Positions 1-6,084 of a stretch of 12,397 bases of DNA are shown piece by piece; position 1 is the stretch's first letter; every line of letters begins with the position of its first letter. Origin of the DNA: an uncultured Haemophilus sp. (lineage in GTDB: Bacteria; Pseudomonadota; Gammaproteobacteria; Enterobacterales; Pasteurellaceae); NCBI GenBank assembly GCA_959600045.1, contig CAUGKJ010000015.1, forward strand, positions 1 through 12,397, in the 5' to 3' direction. Made by a program: the position numbers and the translations under genes. The notes under the pieces were generated by a model, which made no database searches, had not been told where the DNA came from, and was given only the letters and a program-made list of their open reading frames with translations.

Positions 1-2
1 AA

Positions 3-161
3 TCACTCTCCTTACCAAATGAACAATTAAGCCGTAAAGAATTATTTCAATGGATGAAGCAGAATAATCCACAACTAAAAGGCGCTTATTTAGGCGCGAG
101 CCATAATGAATTATTCATTTGCTATGATCGTCAATGGCAAGTAATCGATTGCCCTAAATAA
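3..161 (+). CDS. C-terminal end of an unrecognised protein (partial)
   Basis: An open frame runs in from the left edge and ends at TAA (159-161), giving the last 52 residues of a protein whose start lies outside the window. The fragment is mixed and soluble-looking, with no membrane segment; it contains a short run rich in Q, N and K near its middle and ends in VIDCPK. Codon use (TTA Leu, AAA Lys, GAA Glu) resembles the neighbouring genes, which supports it being real. I do not recognise the family. It lies 98 bases upstream of pgk on the same strand, but pgk has its own good promoter in the gap, so the two need not be co-transcribed. No clear terminator hairpin follows its stop. Confidence 0.6.
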   Translation, partial: SLSLPNEQLSRKELFQWMKQNNPQLKGAYLGASHNELFICYDRQWQVIDCPK

Positions 162-193
162 GCATAATTCACTTTTTTATTTGATCTACATCG

Positions 194-221
194 TTACAAC
201 CTAGTAAGATCTAGGTATAAT
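194..221 (+). promoter_or_regulatory. pgk promoter (sigma-70 type) with an inverted repeat filling the spacer
   Basis: A consensus -10 box TATAAT (216-221) lies 16 bases after a -35-like TTACAA (194-199), predicting a start near 228 and a leader of about 30 bases before pgk. The spacer is exactly an inverted repeat, CCTAG (200-204), six bases, CTAGG (211-215). The box quality is seen directly; use of the promoter and any regulator are inferred. Confidence 0.65.
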
Positions 222-259
222 GTTCCCGTTTAATTTTAACTAACCCAAGAGGAAAGCTT

Positions 260-1420
260 ATGTCAGTAATCAAAATGACCGACTTAGATTTAAAAGGTAA
301 ACGTGTATTTATTCGCGCGGACTTAAACGTACCGGTAAAAGATGGCAAAGTGACATCTGATGCGCGTATTCGTGCGACTATCCCGACGTTAAAACTGGCT
401 TTAGAGAAAGGCGCAAAAGTGATGGTTACCTCTCACTTAGGTCGTCCAACTGAAGGTGAATTCAAACCTGAAGACTCTTTACAACCGGTTGTTGATTACT
501 TAAAAGACGCAGGTTTCAATGTGCGTTTAGTACAAGACTACTTAAACGGTGTGGATGTTAAAGAAGGCGAAATCGTTGTTTTAGAAAACGTACGTGTAAA
601 CAAAGGTGAGAAGAAAAACGATCCTGAATTAGGTAAAAAATATGCTGCACTTTGCGATGTCTTCGTAATGGATGCATTCGGTACCGCTCACCGTGCACAA
701 GCATCAACTTACGGCGTAGCGGAATTTGCACCAGTTGCTTGTGCAGGTCCATTACTTGCAGCAGAATTAGATGCATTAGGTAAAGCATTAAAAGAGCCTG
801 CTCGTCCGATGGTTGCGATCGTAGGCGGTTCTAAAGTTTCCACTAAATTAGAAGTATTAAACTCTCTTTCAAAAATTGCTGACCAAATTATCGTAGGTGG
901 TGGTATTGCAAACACTTTCATCGCAGCAGCAGGCCACAATGTGGGTAAATCGTTATATGAAGCAGATTTAATCCCTGTAGCAAAAGAATTAGCAGCAAGC
1001 ACTGATATTCCAGTTCCAGTTGATGTACGTGTTGGTACTGAATTCTCTGAAACTGCACCTGCAACAGAAAAATCAGTAACCGAAGTGAAAGACGATGAAT
1101 CTATCTTCGATATCGGTGATAAATCTGCAGAACAATTAGCTGAAATCATCAAAAATGCAAAAACCGTTTTATGGAATGGTCCAGTTGGCGTGTTTGAGTT
1201 CCCTAACTTCCGTAAAGGTACTGAAATCATTTCTCACGCGATTGCAAACAGCGATGCATTCTCTATCGCAGGGGGTGGTGATACTTTAGCGGCTATCGAT
1301 TTATTCGGTATTGCAGATAAAATCTCTTACATCTCTACCGGTGGTGGTGCATTCTTAGAATTCGTTGAAGGTAAAGTATTACCAGCAGTAGAAATTCTTG
1401 AAAAACGTGCGAACGGTTAA
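260..1420 (+). CDS. pgk: Phosphoglycerate kinase
   Basis: Cytoplasmic glycolytic enzyme that transfers the acyl phosphate of 1,3-bisphosphoglycerate to ADP, giving ATP and 3-phosphoglycerate, and runs in reverse in gluconeogenesis. The 386 residues match the usual bacterial length (E. coli Pgk 387). Family motifs are in order: RADLNVP (19-25) and SHLGRP (58-63) for the phosphoglycerate site, DAFGTAHR (138-145), GGSKVSTK (189-196), WNGPVGVFE (305-313), GGGDT (338-342) and a C-terminal [10 protein letters not shown] (359-368) for the nucleotide and hinge side. The ATG is preceded by a strong AGAGGAAA ribosome site. fbaA follows after 96 bases on the same strand, as in E. coli, but no epd gene is visible upstream: the fragment before pgk does not resemble it. 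Highly expressed gene with little that is odd. Confidence 0.98.
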   Translation: MSVIKMTDLDLKGKRVFIRADLNVPVKDGKVTSDARIRATIPTLKLALEKGAKVMVTSHLGRPTEGEFKPEDSLQPVVDYLKDAGFNVRLVQDYLNGVDVKEGEIVVLENVRVNKGEKKNDPELGKKYAALCDVFVMDAFGTAHRAQASTYGVAEFAPVACAGPLLAAELDALGKALKEPARPMVAIVGGSKVSTKLEVLNSLSKIADQIIVGGGIANTFIAAAGHNVGKSLYEADLIPVAKELAASTDIPVPVDVRVGTEFSETAPATEKSVTEVKDDESIFDIGDKSAEQLAEIIKNAKTVLWNGPVGVFEFPNFRKGTEIISHAIANSDAFSIAGGGDTLAAIDLFGIADKISYISTGGGAFLEFVEGKVLPAVEILEKRANG

Positions 1421-1432
1421 TTAAATGCTTTC

Positions 1433-1460
1433 TATCCCCTCTGTGCTCATAGAGGGGATA
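1433..1460 (+). other. Hairpin in the pgk-fbaA spacer
   Basis: TATCCCCTCT (1433-1442) and AGAGGGGATA (1451-1460) form a perfect 10-bp stem with an 8-base loop, 12 bases after the pgk stop. No uninterrupted T-run follows (the next bases are AATATTGATT), so it is a poor intrinsic terminator. By inference it could be a partial terminator, an mRNA 3'-end stabiliser or a processing site that sets different levels of pgk and fbaA. Confidence 0.6.
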
Positions 1461-1478
1461 AATATTGATTCTTCAAAC

Positions 1479-1495
1479 GGAGGAATAAATCCTCC
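1479..1495 (+). other. Small hairpin burying a GGAGG sequence before fbaA
   Basis: GGAGGA (1479-1484) can pair with TCCTCC (1490-1495) around a 5-base loop. GGAGG is an ideal ribosome-binding core, but no start codon follows at the right distance. The fbaA ATG (1517) uses a separate AAGGA at about 1503-1507. A leader role in fbaA expression is possible but unproven. Confidence 0.4.
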
Positions 1496-1516
1496 AAAAC
1501 AAAAGGAAACACAACT

Positions 1517-2596
1517 ATGGCTAAATTATTAGATATCGTAAAACCTGGCGTAGTAACAGGTGAAGATGTACAAAAAATCTTTGCTTATGCCAAAGCAAAC
1601 AACTTCGCGATCCCTGCAGTAAACTGCGTGGGTTCAGACTCCGTAAACGCTGTATTGGAAACCGCTGCGCGTGTGAAATCACCAGTAATTATCCAATTCT
1701 CAAACGGTGGTGCAGCTTTCTACGCAGGTAAAGGTATCAAACCAACAAGCGGTGCACGTCCAGACGTTTTAGGTGCGATCGCAGGTGCGAAACACGTTCA
1801 TACTTTAGCCAAAGAATATGGTGTGCCAGTTATTCTTCATACTGACCACGCAGCGAAAAAATTACTTCCATGGATTGACGGCTTACTTGAAGCGGGTGAA
1901 AAACACTTTGCTGAAACTGGTCGTCCATTATTCTCTTCTCACATGCTTGACTTATCTGAAGAGCCAATGGAAGAAAACATGGCAATCTGCCGTGAATACC
2001 TTGCGCGTATGGATAAATTAGGCATGACCCTTGAAATTGAAATCGGTATTACCGGTGGTGAAGAAGATGGCGTGGATAACTCTGATGTAGATGAATCTCG
2101 TTTATATACCCAACCATCTGATGTGCTTTATGTTTACGATCAATTAAACCCAGTAAGCCCTAACTTTACCGTTGCTGCAGCATTCGGTAACGTACACGGT
2201 GTTTATAAACCAGGTAACGTAAAATTAAAACCATCTATTTTAGGTGCATCACAAGAGTTCGTTGCAAAAGAACGCAATCTTCCTGCTAAACCAATCAACT
2301 TCGTCTTCCACGGTGGTTCAGGTTCTAGCCGCGAAGAAATCCGCGAAGCAATTAGCTATGGTGCAATCAAAATGAATATCGATACTGATACTCAATGGGC
2401 TGCATGGAATGGTATTTTAAACTTCTATAAAGCAAATGAAGCTTATCTTCAAGGTCAATTAGGTAACCCTGAAGGTCCTGATGCACCAAACAAAAAATAC
2501 TACGACCCACGTGTTTGGTTGCGTAAAATGGAAGAATCAATGTCTAAACGCTTAGAGCAATCTTTCGAAGACTTAAACTGCGTTGATGTTTTATAA
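1517..2596 (+). CDS. fbaA: Class II fructose-bisphosphate aldolase
   Basis: Zinc-dependent cytoplasmic aldolase that splits fructose 1,6-bisphosphate into glyceraldehyde 3-phosphate and dihydroxyacetone phosphate, reversibly. The 359 residues equal the E. coli FbaA length. Catalytic and metal residues can be placed: D110 and H111 in LHTDHAAKK, glutamates in LEIEIGITGGEEDG (from 172), H227 in GNVHGVY, H265 in VFHGGSGS, and N287/D289 in MNIDTDTQW. Counting without the initial Met, these are the E. coli Asp109, His110, His226, His264, Asn286 and Asp288. The start is supported by AAGGA 9-10 bases before the ATG. The gene is followed 24 bases later by a strong terminator, so pgk-fbaA probably form one unit ending here. 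Confidence 0.98.
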   Translation: MAKLLDIVKPGVVTGEDVQKIFAYAKANNFAIPAVNCVGSDSVNAVLETAARVKSPVIIQFSNGGAAFYAGKGIKPTSGARPDVLGAIAGAKHVHTLAKEYGVPVILHTDHAAKKLLPWIDGLLEAGEKHFAETGRPLFSSHMLDLSEEPMEENMAICREYLARMDKLGMTLEIEIGITGGEEDGVDNSDVDESRLYTQPSDVLYVYDQLNPVSPNFTVAAAFGNVHGVYKPGNVKLKPSILGASQEFVAKERNLPAKPINFVFHGGSGSSREEIREAISYGAIKMNIDTDTQWAAWNGILNFYKANEAYLQGQLGNPEGPDAPNKKYYDPRVWLRKMEESMSKRLEQSFEDLNCVDVL

Positions 2597-2620
2597 TCCA
2601 TAAAAATAGACTAAAATAAG

Positions 2621-2645
2621 ACCGCACTTTCGAGTGCGGTTTTTT
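2621..2645 (+). terminator. fbaA terminator containing an uptake signal
   Basis: ACCGCACT (2621-2628) and AGTGCGGT (2633-2640) form an 8-bp GC-rich stem with a TTCG loop, followed directly by TTTTT (2641-2645): a textbook rho-independent terminator. The left arm with its next base is an exact reverse uptake signal (ACCGCACTT, 2621-2629); the right arm is one base short of a full signal. Opposed uptake signals serving as terminators are a known Haemophilus trait. Confidence 0.9.
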
Positions 2646-2662
2646 ATTTAACTAGAGAAAAT

Positions 2663-3694
2663 ATGAAAAAGATTTTAGTCATTCGTAACGATAAACTGGG
2701 TGATTTTGTTCAAGCGTTTCCGGCTTTTGCGATGTTGAAAGCCTCAAATCCCGAGCTAAAACTGACCGCACTTGTGCCGGCTTATACAGCCCCATTGGCT
2801 CAAATTTGTCCCTATTTAGATGATGTCATCATTGATAGTGCCAAGAACGATAAAGCGGATTTTAATCGTCTTGTTAAAGAAATCAAAGAGCAGCAATTTG
2901 ATGGCATGATTAGCTTCTTTTCCAATACCCATAACGGTAAATTAGCGTGGAAAAGTGGGATTCCTTATCGTCTTGCGCCCGCAACGAAATGGGTGCAAAT
3001 CCTTTATAACTATCGTTTGACACAACGCCGTTCACGCTCAGAAAAATCTGAAGCAGAATACAATCAAGATCTAGCTCGGGCGTTCTTAAAGAAACACAAC
3101 ATGCCAATTGTGGAACCCAAACCACCTTACCTTTCACTTCCTGAAAGTGCGGTTAAAAATCAACGTGTTTTTCTTCAAGAACAATTAGGCTTATCGGGAG
3201 ACAAAAAATGGGTATTTGTGCACAGCGGAACAGGTGGTTCAGCAACAAGTCTTTCGTTGACACAATATGCTCAATTGATACAAGGTTTGTTAAGCGAATT
3301 TGATTGCCAGATTATCTTAACGGCAGGACCTGGTGAAAGTGAAAAAGCCCATGAGTTGGCGGCAAAAGTCGATAGCCCAAATGTGGTTGTTTACGATAAG
3401 AATAAAGGATTGGTTGATTTTGCACACTCTCTGGCTTGTGCGGATTTATTCATTGCGGGTTCTACTGGACCATTGCATTTAAGCAGCGCATTCAATGTGC
3501 CAACTATTGGATTCTATCCAAACAGTCGCTCATCTCAGCCTCGTCGTTGGAAACCGATTAACGATGCAGATAAACACCTTGCTTTCTGCCCGCTAAAAGG
3601 GAAAGACGAAATGAATTTAGGCTTAATTTCGATTGATGATGCCTTAGTGGAGATTATCCCCTTCGTGCGGAAAATGTGGCAATCGAGCAATTGA
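2663..3694 (+). CDS. GT9-family LOS heptosyltransferase (OrfH/WaaQ-like)
   Basis: Probable ADP-heptose:lipooligosaccharide heptosyltransferase of glycosyltransferase family 9, acting on the inner core at the cytoplasmic face of the inner membrane. The 343 residues show the two-Rossmann GT-B plan: an N-terminal strand and loop RNDKLGD (8-14; D14 is the candidate base, by analogy with WaaC), HSGTGGSA (187-194) at the start of the C-terminal domain, and the donor-site stretch FIAGSTGPLHLSSAF (263-277). The gene order beside pgk and fbaA matches my memory of the H. influenzae HI0523-HI0525 region, where the product adds the third core heptose. That exact specificity is inferred; HepI or HepII cannot be excluded from sequence alone. 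AGAGAA precedes the ATG, which sits 17 bases after the fbaA terminator T-run. The 3' end overlaps the opposite-strand gene by 51 bases. Confidence 0.85.
   Translation: MKKILVIRNDKLGDFVQAFPAFAMLKASNPELKLTALVPAYTAPLAQICPYLDDVIIDSAKNDKADFNRLVKEIKEQQFDGMISFFSNTHNGKLAWKSGIPYRLAPATKWVQILYNYRLTQRRSRSEKSEAEYNQDLARAFLKKHNMPIVEPKPPYLSLPESAVKNQRVFLQEQLGLSGDKKWVFVHSGTGGSATSLSLTQYAQLIQGLLSEFDCQIILTAGPGESEKAHELAAKVDSPNVVVYDKNKGLVDFAHSLACADLFIAGSTGPLHLSSAFNVPTIGFYPNSRSSQPRRWKPINDADKHLAFCPLKGKDEMNLGLISIDDALVEIIPFVRKMWQSSN
2765..2773 (-). repeat. DNA uptake signal
   Basis: Exact ACCGCACTT inside the heptosyltransferase gene, read there as Thr-Ala-Leu (residues 35-37). Confidence 0.9.
3145..3153 (+). repeat. 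DNA uptake signal
   Basis: Exact AAGTGCGGT inside the heptosyltransferase gene, read as part of Glu-Ser-Ala-Val, followed by the AT-rich tail TAAAAAT usual for extended signals. Confidence 0.9.
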
Positions 3695-4309
3695 GTTTAA
3701 GCACAACTGCACAATCCAACCTATTGCGGCGGCAAAAACAACGGTACCTATTCCGACTGTGCCGCCGAGAATATAACCCAACACACAAACCGACACTTCA
3801 AGGCTTGTTCTTACAATCCCTACTTTTAAATGAAAGCGTTGACAAAGTCCTACCATTAAACCATCTCGAGGACCTGCACCCTGATGGCAGGTTAAATATA
3901 ATGCTGTTCCTAGTCCATAAAGCAAAAGCCCTATTCCTCCGAATAAGATTCGGCTCAAAAGTGCGGTTGGTTCTGGCATAATTTTCACGGTTAAACCCAG
4001 AAAAAAAGCAATCACGATAATATTCAGAATTGTGCCAAGCCCAAATCTTAACTTAAGGGGAATCCAAGCTAGCATCACTAAACAGCTAATCCCAAATGAT
4101 GCCCAACCAATACTAACATCAGCTTGTAATGCCACACCTTGAGAAAGTACGGTCCAAGGTGAGGAGCCCAAATTAGCGAGCACAATTAAGCCATCTCCAA
4201 TGCCCAGTATTGCCAATGCAAATAAGAGCATCGACATCGTTTTACCTTCGATTGACCATAGCGATTTTGCGGCCCAACTGGTGTGAGGAATCACCCGTGC
4301 TTTTTTCAT
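3644..4309 (-). CDS. YczE/YitT-like integral membrane protein
   Basis: Polytopic inner-membrane protein of the YczE/YyaS type; its molecular function is not established. With ATG at 4309 it has 221 residues and about six hydrophobic segments (roughly 25-45, 66-86, 91-110, 118-140, 168-185, 187-206). Two conserved-looking loops are visible: NLGSSPWTVLSQG (46-58) and the family hallmark HQGAGPRDGLM (142-152). A longer version from a GTG at 4333 is open, but I prefer the ATG: GGGA sits five bases before it, and the predicted promoter (4338-4365) would start transcription at or below 4333. The last 51 bases overlap the convergent heptosyltransferase gene, with no terminator visible between them. 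It is divergent from yjjI and shares its control region. It contains an uptake signal at 3959. Confidence 0.85.
   Translation of the reverse strand: MKKARVIPHTSWAAKSLWSIEGKTMSMLLFALAILGIGDGLIVLANLGSSPWTVLSQGVALQADVSIGWASFGISCLVMLAWIPLKLRFGLGTILNIIVIAFFLGLTVKIMPEPTALLSRILFGGIGLLLYGLGTALYLTCHQGAGPRDGLMVGLCQRFHLKVGIVRTSLEVSVCVLGYILGGTVGIGTVVFAAAIGWIVQLCLNSIARLPHFPHEGDNLH
3959..3967 (+). repeat. DNA uptake signal
   Basis: Exact AAGTGCGGT inside the YczE-like gene; on the coding strand it reads Thr-Ala-Leu (residues 115-117). Confidence 0.9.
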
Positions 4310-4337
4310 ATTATTCCCATTTATATTTAACACTTAC

Positions 4338-4365
4338 ATCATAATGGGAAACCCCATAAAACCAA
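4338..4365 (-). promoter_or_regulatory. Probable promoter of the YczE-like gene
   Basis: On the minus strand a -35-like TTGGTT (4365-4360) lies 16 bases from a -10-like TATGAT (4343-4338), predicting a start near 4331, about 22 bases before the preferred ATG. The match is moderate. The CRP box at 4414-4435 would be centred near -93 and the FNR-like box near -75 of this start. Confidence 0.45.
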
Positions 4366-4399
4366 AACATTTTAACGTCATATGATATAACCGAATTGA

Positions 4400-4413
4400 C
4401 TGATAAATATCAT
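4400..4413. promoter_or_regulatory. FNR-like box in the YczE/yjjI intergenic region
   Basis: CTGAT-AAAT-ATCAT matches the FNR consensus TTGAT-N4-ATCAA at 8 of 10 defined positions and is a symmetric dyad. Its centre (4406.5) is about 70 bases upstream of the predicted yjjI start, a spacing used by class I FNR activation in E. coli. Anaerobic control would suit an oxygen-sensitive glycine radical enzyme. Binding is inferred. Confidence 0.5.
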
Positions 4414-4435
4414 AAATGTGATGTAGATCACATTG
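4414..4435. promoter_or_regulatory. CRP-cAMP binding site
   Basis: TGTGA (4417-4421), six bases, TCACA (4428-4432), flanked by AAA and TTG: both half-sites are perfect and the flanks nearly so. It lies between the YczE-like gene and yjjI, centred about -52 from the predicted yjjI start and about -93 from the predicted YczE start. The -93 position is more typical of class I activation, so the true target is uncertain. Confidence 0.8.
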
Positions 4436-4441
4436 TCAAAA

Positions 4442-4470
4442 TTGTCATCATCCAGTCACTGACTTAAAAT
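4442..4470 (+). promoter_or_regulatory. yjjI promoter (sigma-70 type)
   Basis: TTGTCA (4442-4447), a 17-base spacer and TAAAAT (4465-4470) form a good promoter with a start near 4477 and a leader of about 23 bases. The CRP and FNR-like boxes lie immediately upstream. Confidence 0.6.
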
Positions 4471-4499
4471 AGGCTACCCTTTTAAATTAGGACATTATT

Positions 4500-6041
4500 A
4501 TGCTTGCATCTCTTCAAGATATTTTGGATACCGTAAAATCCAATACACTCACCTATCAACAAAAACTCATGTGTTTAGGCAATATTGCCGAGCGATTATT
4601 TGATCCTCGGGAATTATTAGGCTACACAGATGAAGAATGGCAATTCCTTCAAAATCAAATGATCTGTGATTTAAATGAAGGCTACGCGATTTATCGTCCT
4701 CGCTATATTTTGCCGGATTACAATGTGTATATTAAAAAAGGCTGTGAATTCCTTGAATTACCGCCGCCAAAAGATCTTGATGAAGCATTAGATGGCTTAT
4801 TGATTTTATATTCCCACGTGCCCTCCATCACCACATTCCCGGTTTACATTGGGCGCTTAGACATGCTACTTGATCCGTTTATTACCGATGAAGAACAAGA
4901 CTACATCAAAATTAAACGTTTCTTAAATCATGTGGATAAAACCGTGCCGGATTCATTCTGTCATGCCAATATTGGCCCTTATGACACCAAAGCAGGGCGT
5001 TTGATTTTAAAAGCGGTAATTGAGTTAGAAGCACCGACGCCAAATATGACTATTCGTTACGATAAGAGCAAAACAAGTCGTGAATTTGCAGAATTAGCGG
5101 CCAAAGCCTGCTTATTGGTTTCTAAACCATCTTTTGCCAATGATGCTTACTACATTTCTGACTTAGGCGAACAATATGGCATTGCAAGCTGCTATAACGC
5201 ACTGCCCGAATGTGGTGGGGCGTATACCCTCACTCGCTTGCGCCTAGGGACTATCGCGCGCGCCTGTAAAACCGTGGATGAAATGGTCAATGAACTCTTA
5301 CCTCGTGTGGCAAAATGTGCACTTTCCACCATGGATAAACGCCATAAATTTGTAGTGGAAGAAAGCAACTTCTTTAATACCTCATTCCTCGAAAAAGAAG
5401 GTTTTATCAAACGTACTAATTTTACAGGGATGTTTGCTATTGTAGGACTTGCAGATGCAGCGAATCACTTGCTACAACAAGAAGGCTTAAATGAAACCTT
5501 TGGTAAAAGCCAACGCGGTGATGAAATTGCGACCTTGATTATGGATAAATTAAAAGAAGTCACGGATAACCATGAAGGCGTGTATGCTGAACGCACGGGT
5601 AACCGTTATTTATTACATGCGCAAGTAGGTGCAAGCAATCATGAAGAAGATAAACGCAATGCGCCTGCACATCGTATTCGTGTGGGGGAAGAACCAACAT
5701 TATTAGCTCATTTAAAACAATCAGCGCCATTCCATAAATACTTTCCATCAGGTACGGGAGATTTGTTTGCCTTTGACCAAACCTATGTAGATCATTTAGA
5801 TGCCGTTGTTGATATTATCGATGGTTCATTTGCACAAGGTTACCGCTATATCACCACTTACCTTAAAAACACCGATTTGATTCGTGTAACGGGCTATTTG
5901 GTGAAGAAAAGCGAAGTGGAAAAATACCGTAAAGGTGAAGTGGCATTACGTGATACTACTTGGTATGGTTCGGGTACCGATGATTGCGCACAAGTTTTTG
6001 ACCGTCAATTACGTGATGAACAAGATGTAAGTGCAAGCTAG
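4500..6041 (+). CDS. yjjI: YjjI-family glycine radical enzyme
   Basis: Member of the glycine radical enzyme superfamily (pyruvate formate-lyase relatives), resembling E. coli YjjI in length (513 against 516 residues). The substrate and reaction are, to my knowledge, not established. The C-terminal radical motif IRVTGY (461-466) places the stored radical on G465. C231, in YGIASCYNALPECGG (226-240), is the best candidate for the catalytic thiyl cysteine by its resemblance to the IACC segment of pyruvate formate-lyase; C238 is an alternative. The protein is cytoplasmic, and the active form should be oxygen-sensitive and need a radical-SAM activase. In E. coli that gene (yjjW) is adjacent, but here the next gene is a convergent recQ, so no activase is visible. 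The ATG follows TTAGGA by about six bases. CRP and FNR-like boxes lie upstream. Family call is firm; function is not. Confidence 0.9.
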   Translation: MLASLQDILDTVKSNTLTYQQKLMCLGNIAERLFDPRELLGYTDEEWQFLQNQMICDLNEGYAIYRPRYILPDYNVYIKKGCEFLELPPPKDLDEALDGLLILYSHVPSITTFPVYIGRLDMLLDPFITDEEQDYIKIKRFLNHVDKTVPDSFCHANIGPYDTKAGRLILKAVIELEAPTPNMTIRYDKSKTSREFAELAAKACLLVSKPSFANDAYYISDLGEQYGIASCYNALPECGGAYTLTRLRLGTIARACKTVDEMVNELLPRVAKCALSTMDKRHKFVVEESNFFNTSFLEKEGFIKRTNFTGMFAIVGLADAANHLLQQEGLNETFGKSQRGDEIATLIMDKLKEVTDNHEGVYAERTGNRYLLHAQVGASNHEEDKRNAPAHRIRVGEEPTLLAHLKQSAPFHKYFPSGTGDLFAFDQTYVDHLDAVVDIIDGSFAQGYRYITTYLKNTDLIRVTGYLVKKSEVEKYRKGEVALRDTTWYGSGTDDCAQVFDRQLRDEQDVSAS

Positions 6042-6045
6042 AAAA

Positions 6046-6084
6046 AAGTGCGGTCAAAAAATTCTCTGTTTTTTGACCGCACTT
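6046..6084. terminator. Bidirectional terminator from two opposed uptake signals
   Basis: AAGTGCGGTCAAAAAA (6046-6061) and its exact complement (6069-6084) form a 16-bp perfect stem with a 7-base loop. The outer nine bases of each arm are exact uptake signals in opposite orientation, and the inner A/T tracts fit the extended signal. It starts four bases after the yjjI stop and its right arm runs into the recQ stop codon (6083-6085). It can end transcription from both convergent genes, although the T-runs lie in the stem rather than after it. Confidence 0.85.

Noticed and set aside
200..215. TrpR operator in the pgk promoter
   Set aside because: The CTAG half-sites are there, but the spacing is six bases rather than four and a tryptophan-controlled pgk makes little sense.
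709..1230. 173-residue open frame on the minus strand inside pgk
   Set aside because: It lies wholly antisense to a strongly conserved pgk; such long shadow frames are common opposite highly expressed genes with biased codons.
3676..3981. 101-residue plus-strand frame after the heptosyltransferase
   Set aside because: It is antisense to the YczE-like gene, whose membrane segments and GAGPRDGLM motif show which strand codes; the shadow protein has no family features.
4145..4153. Uptake signal AAGTACGGT
   Set aside because: One mismatch in the core (A for G); counted as a degenerate copy, not a signal.
4310..4333. GTG start of the YczE-like protein at 4333
   Set aside because: No ribosome site precedes it and the predicted promoter would start at or after it; ATG 4309 has GGGA at a good distance and gives a typical MKK start.
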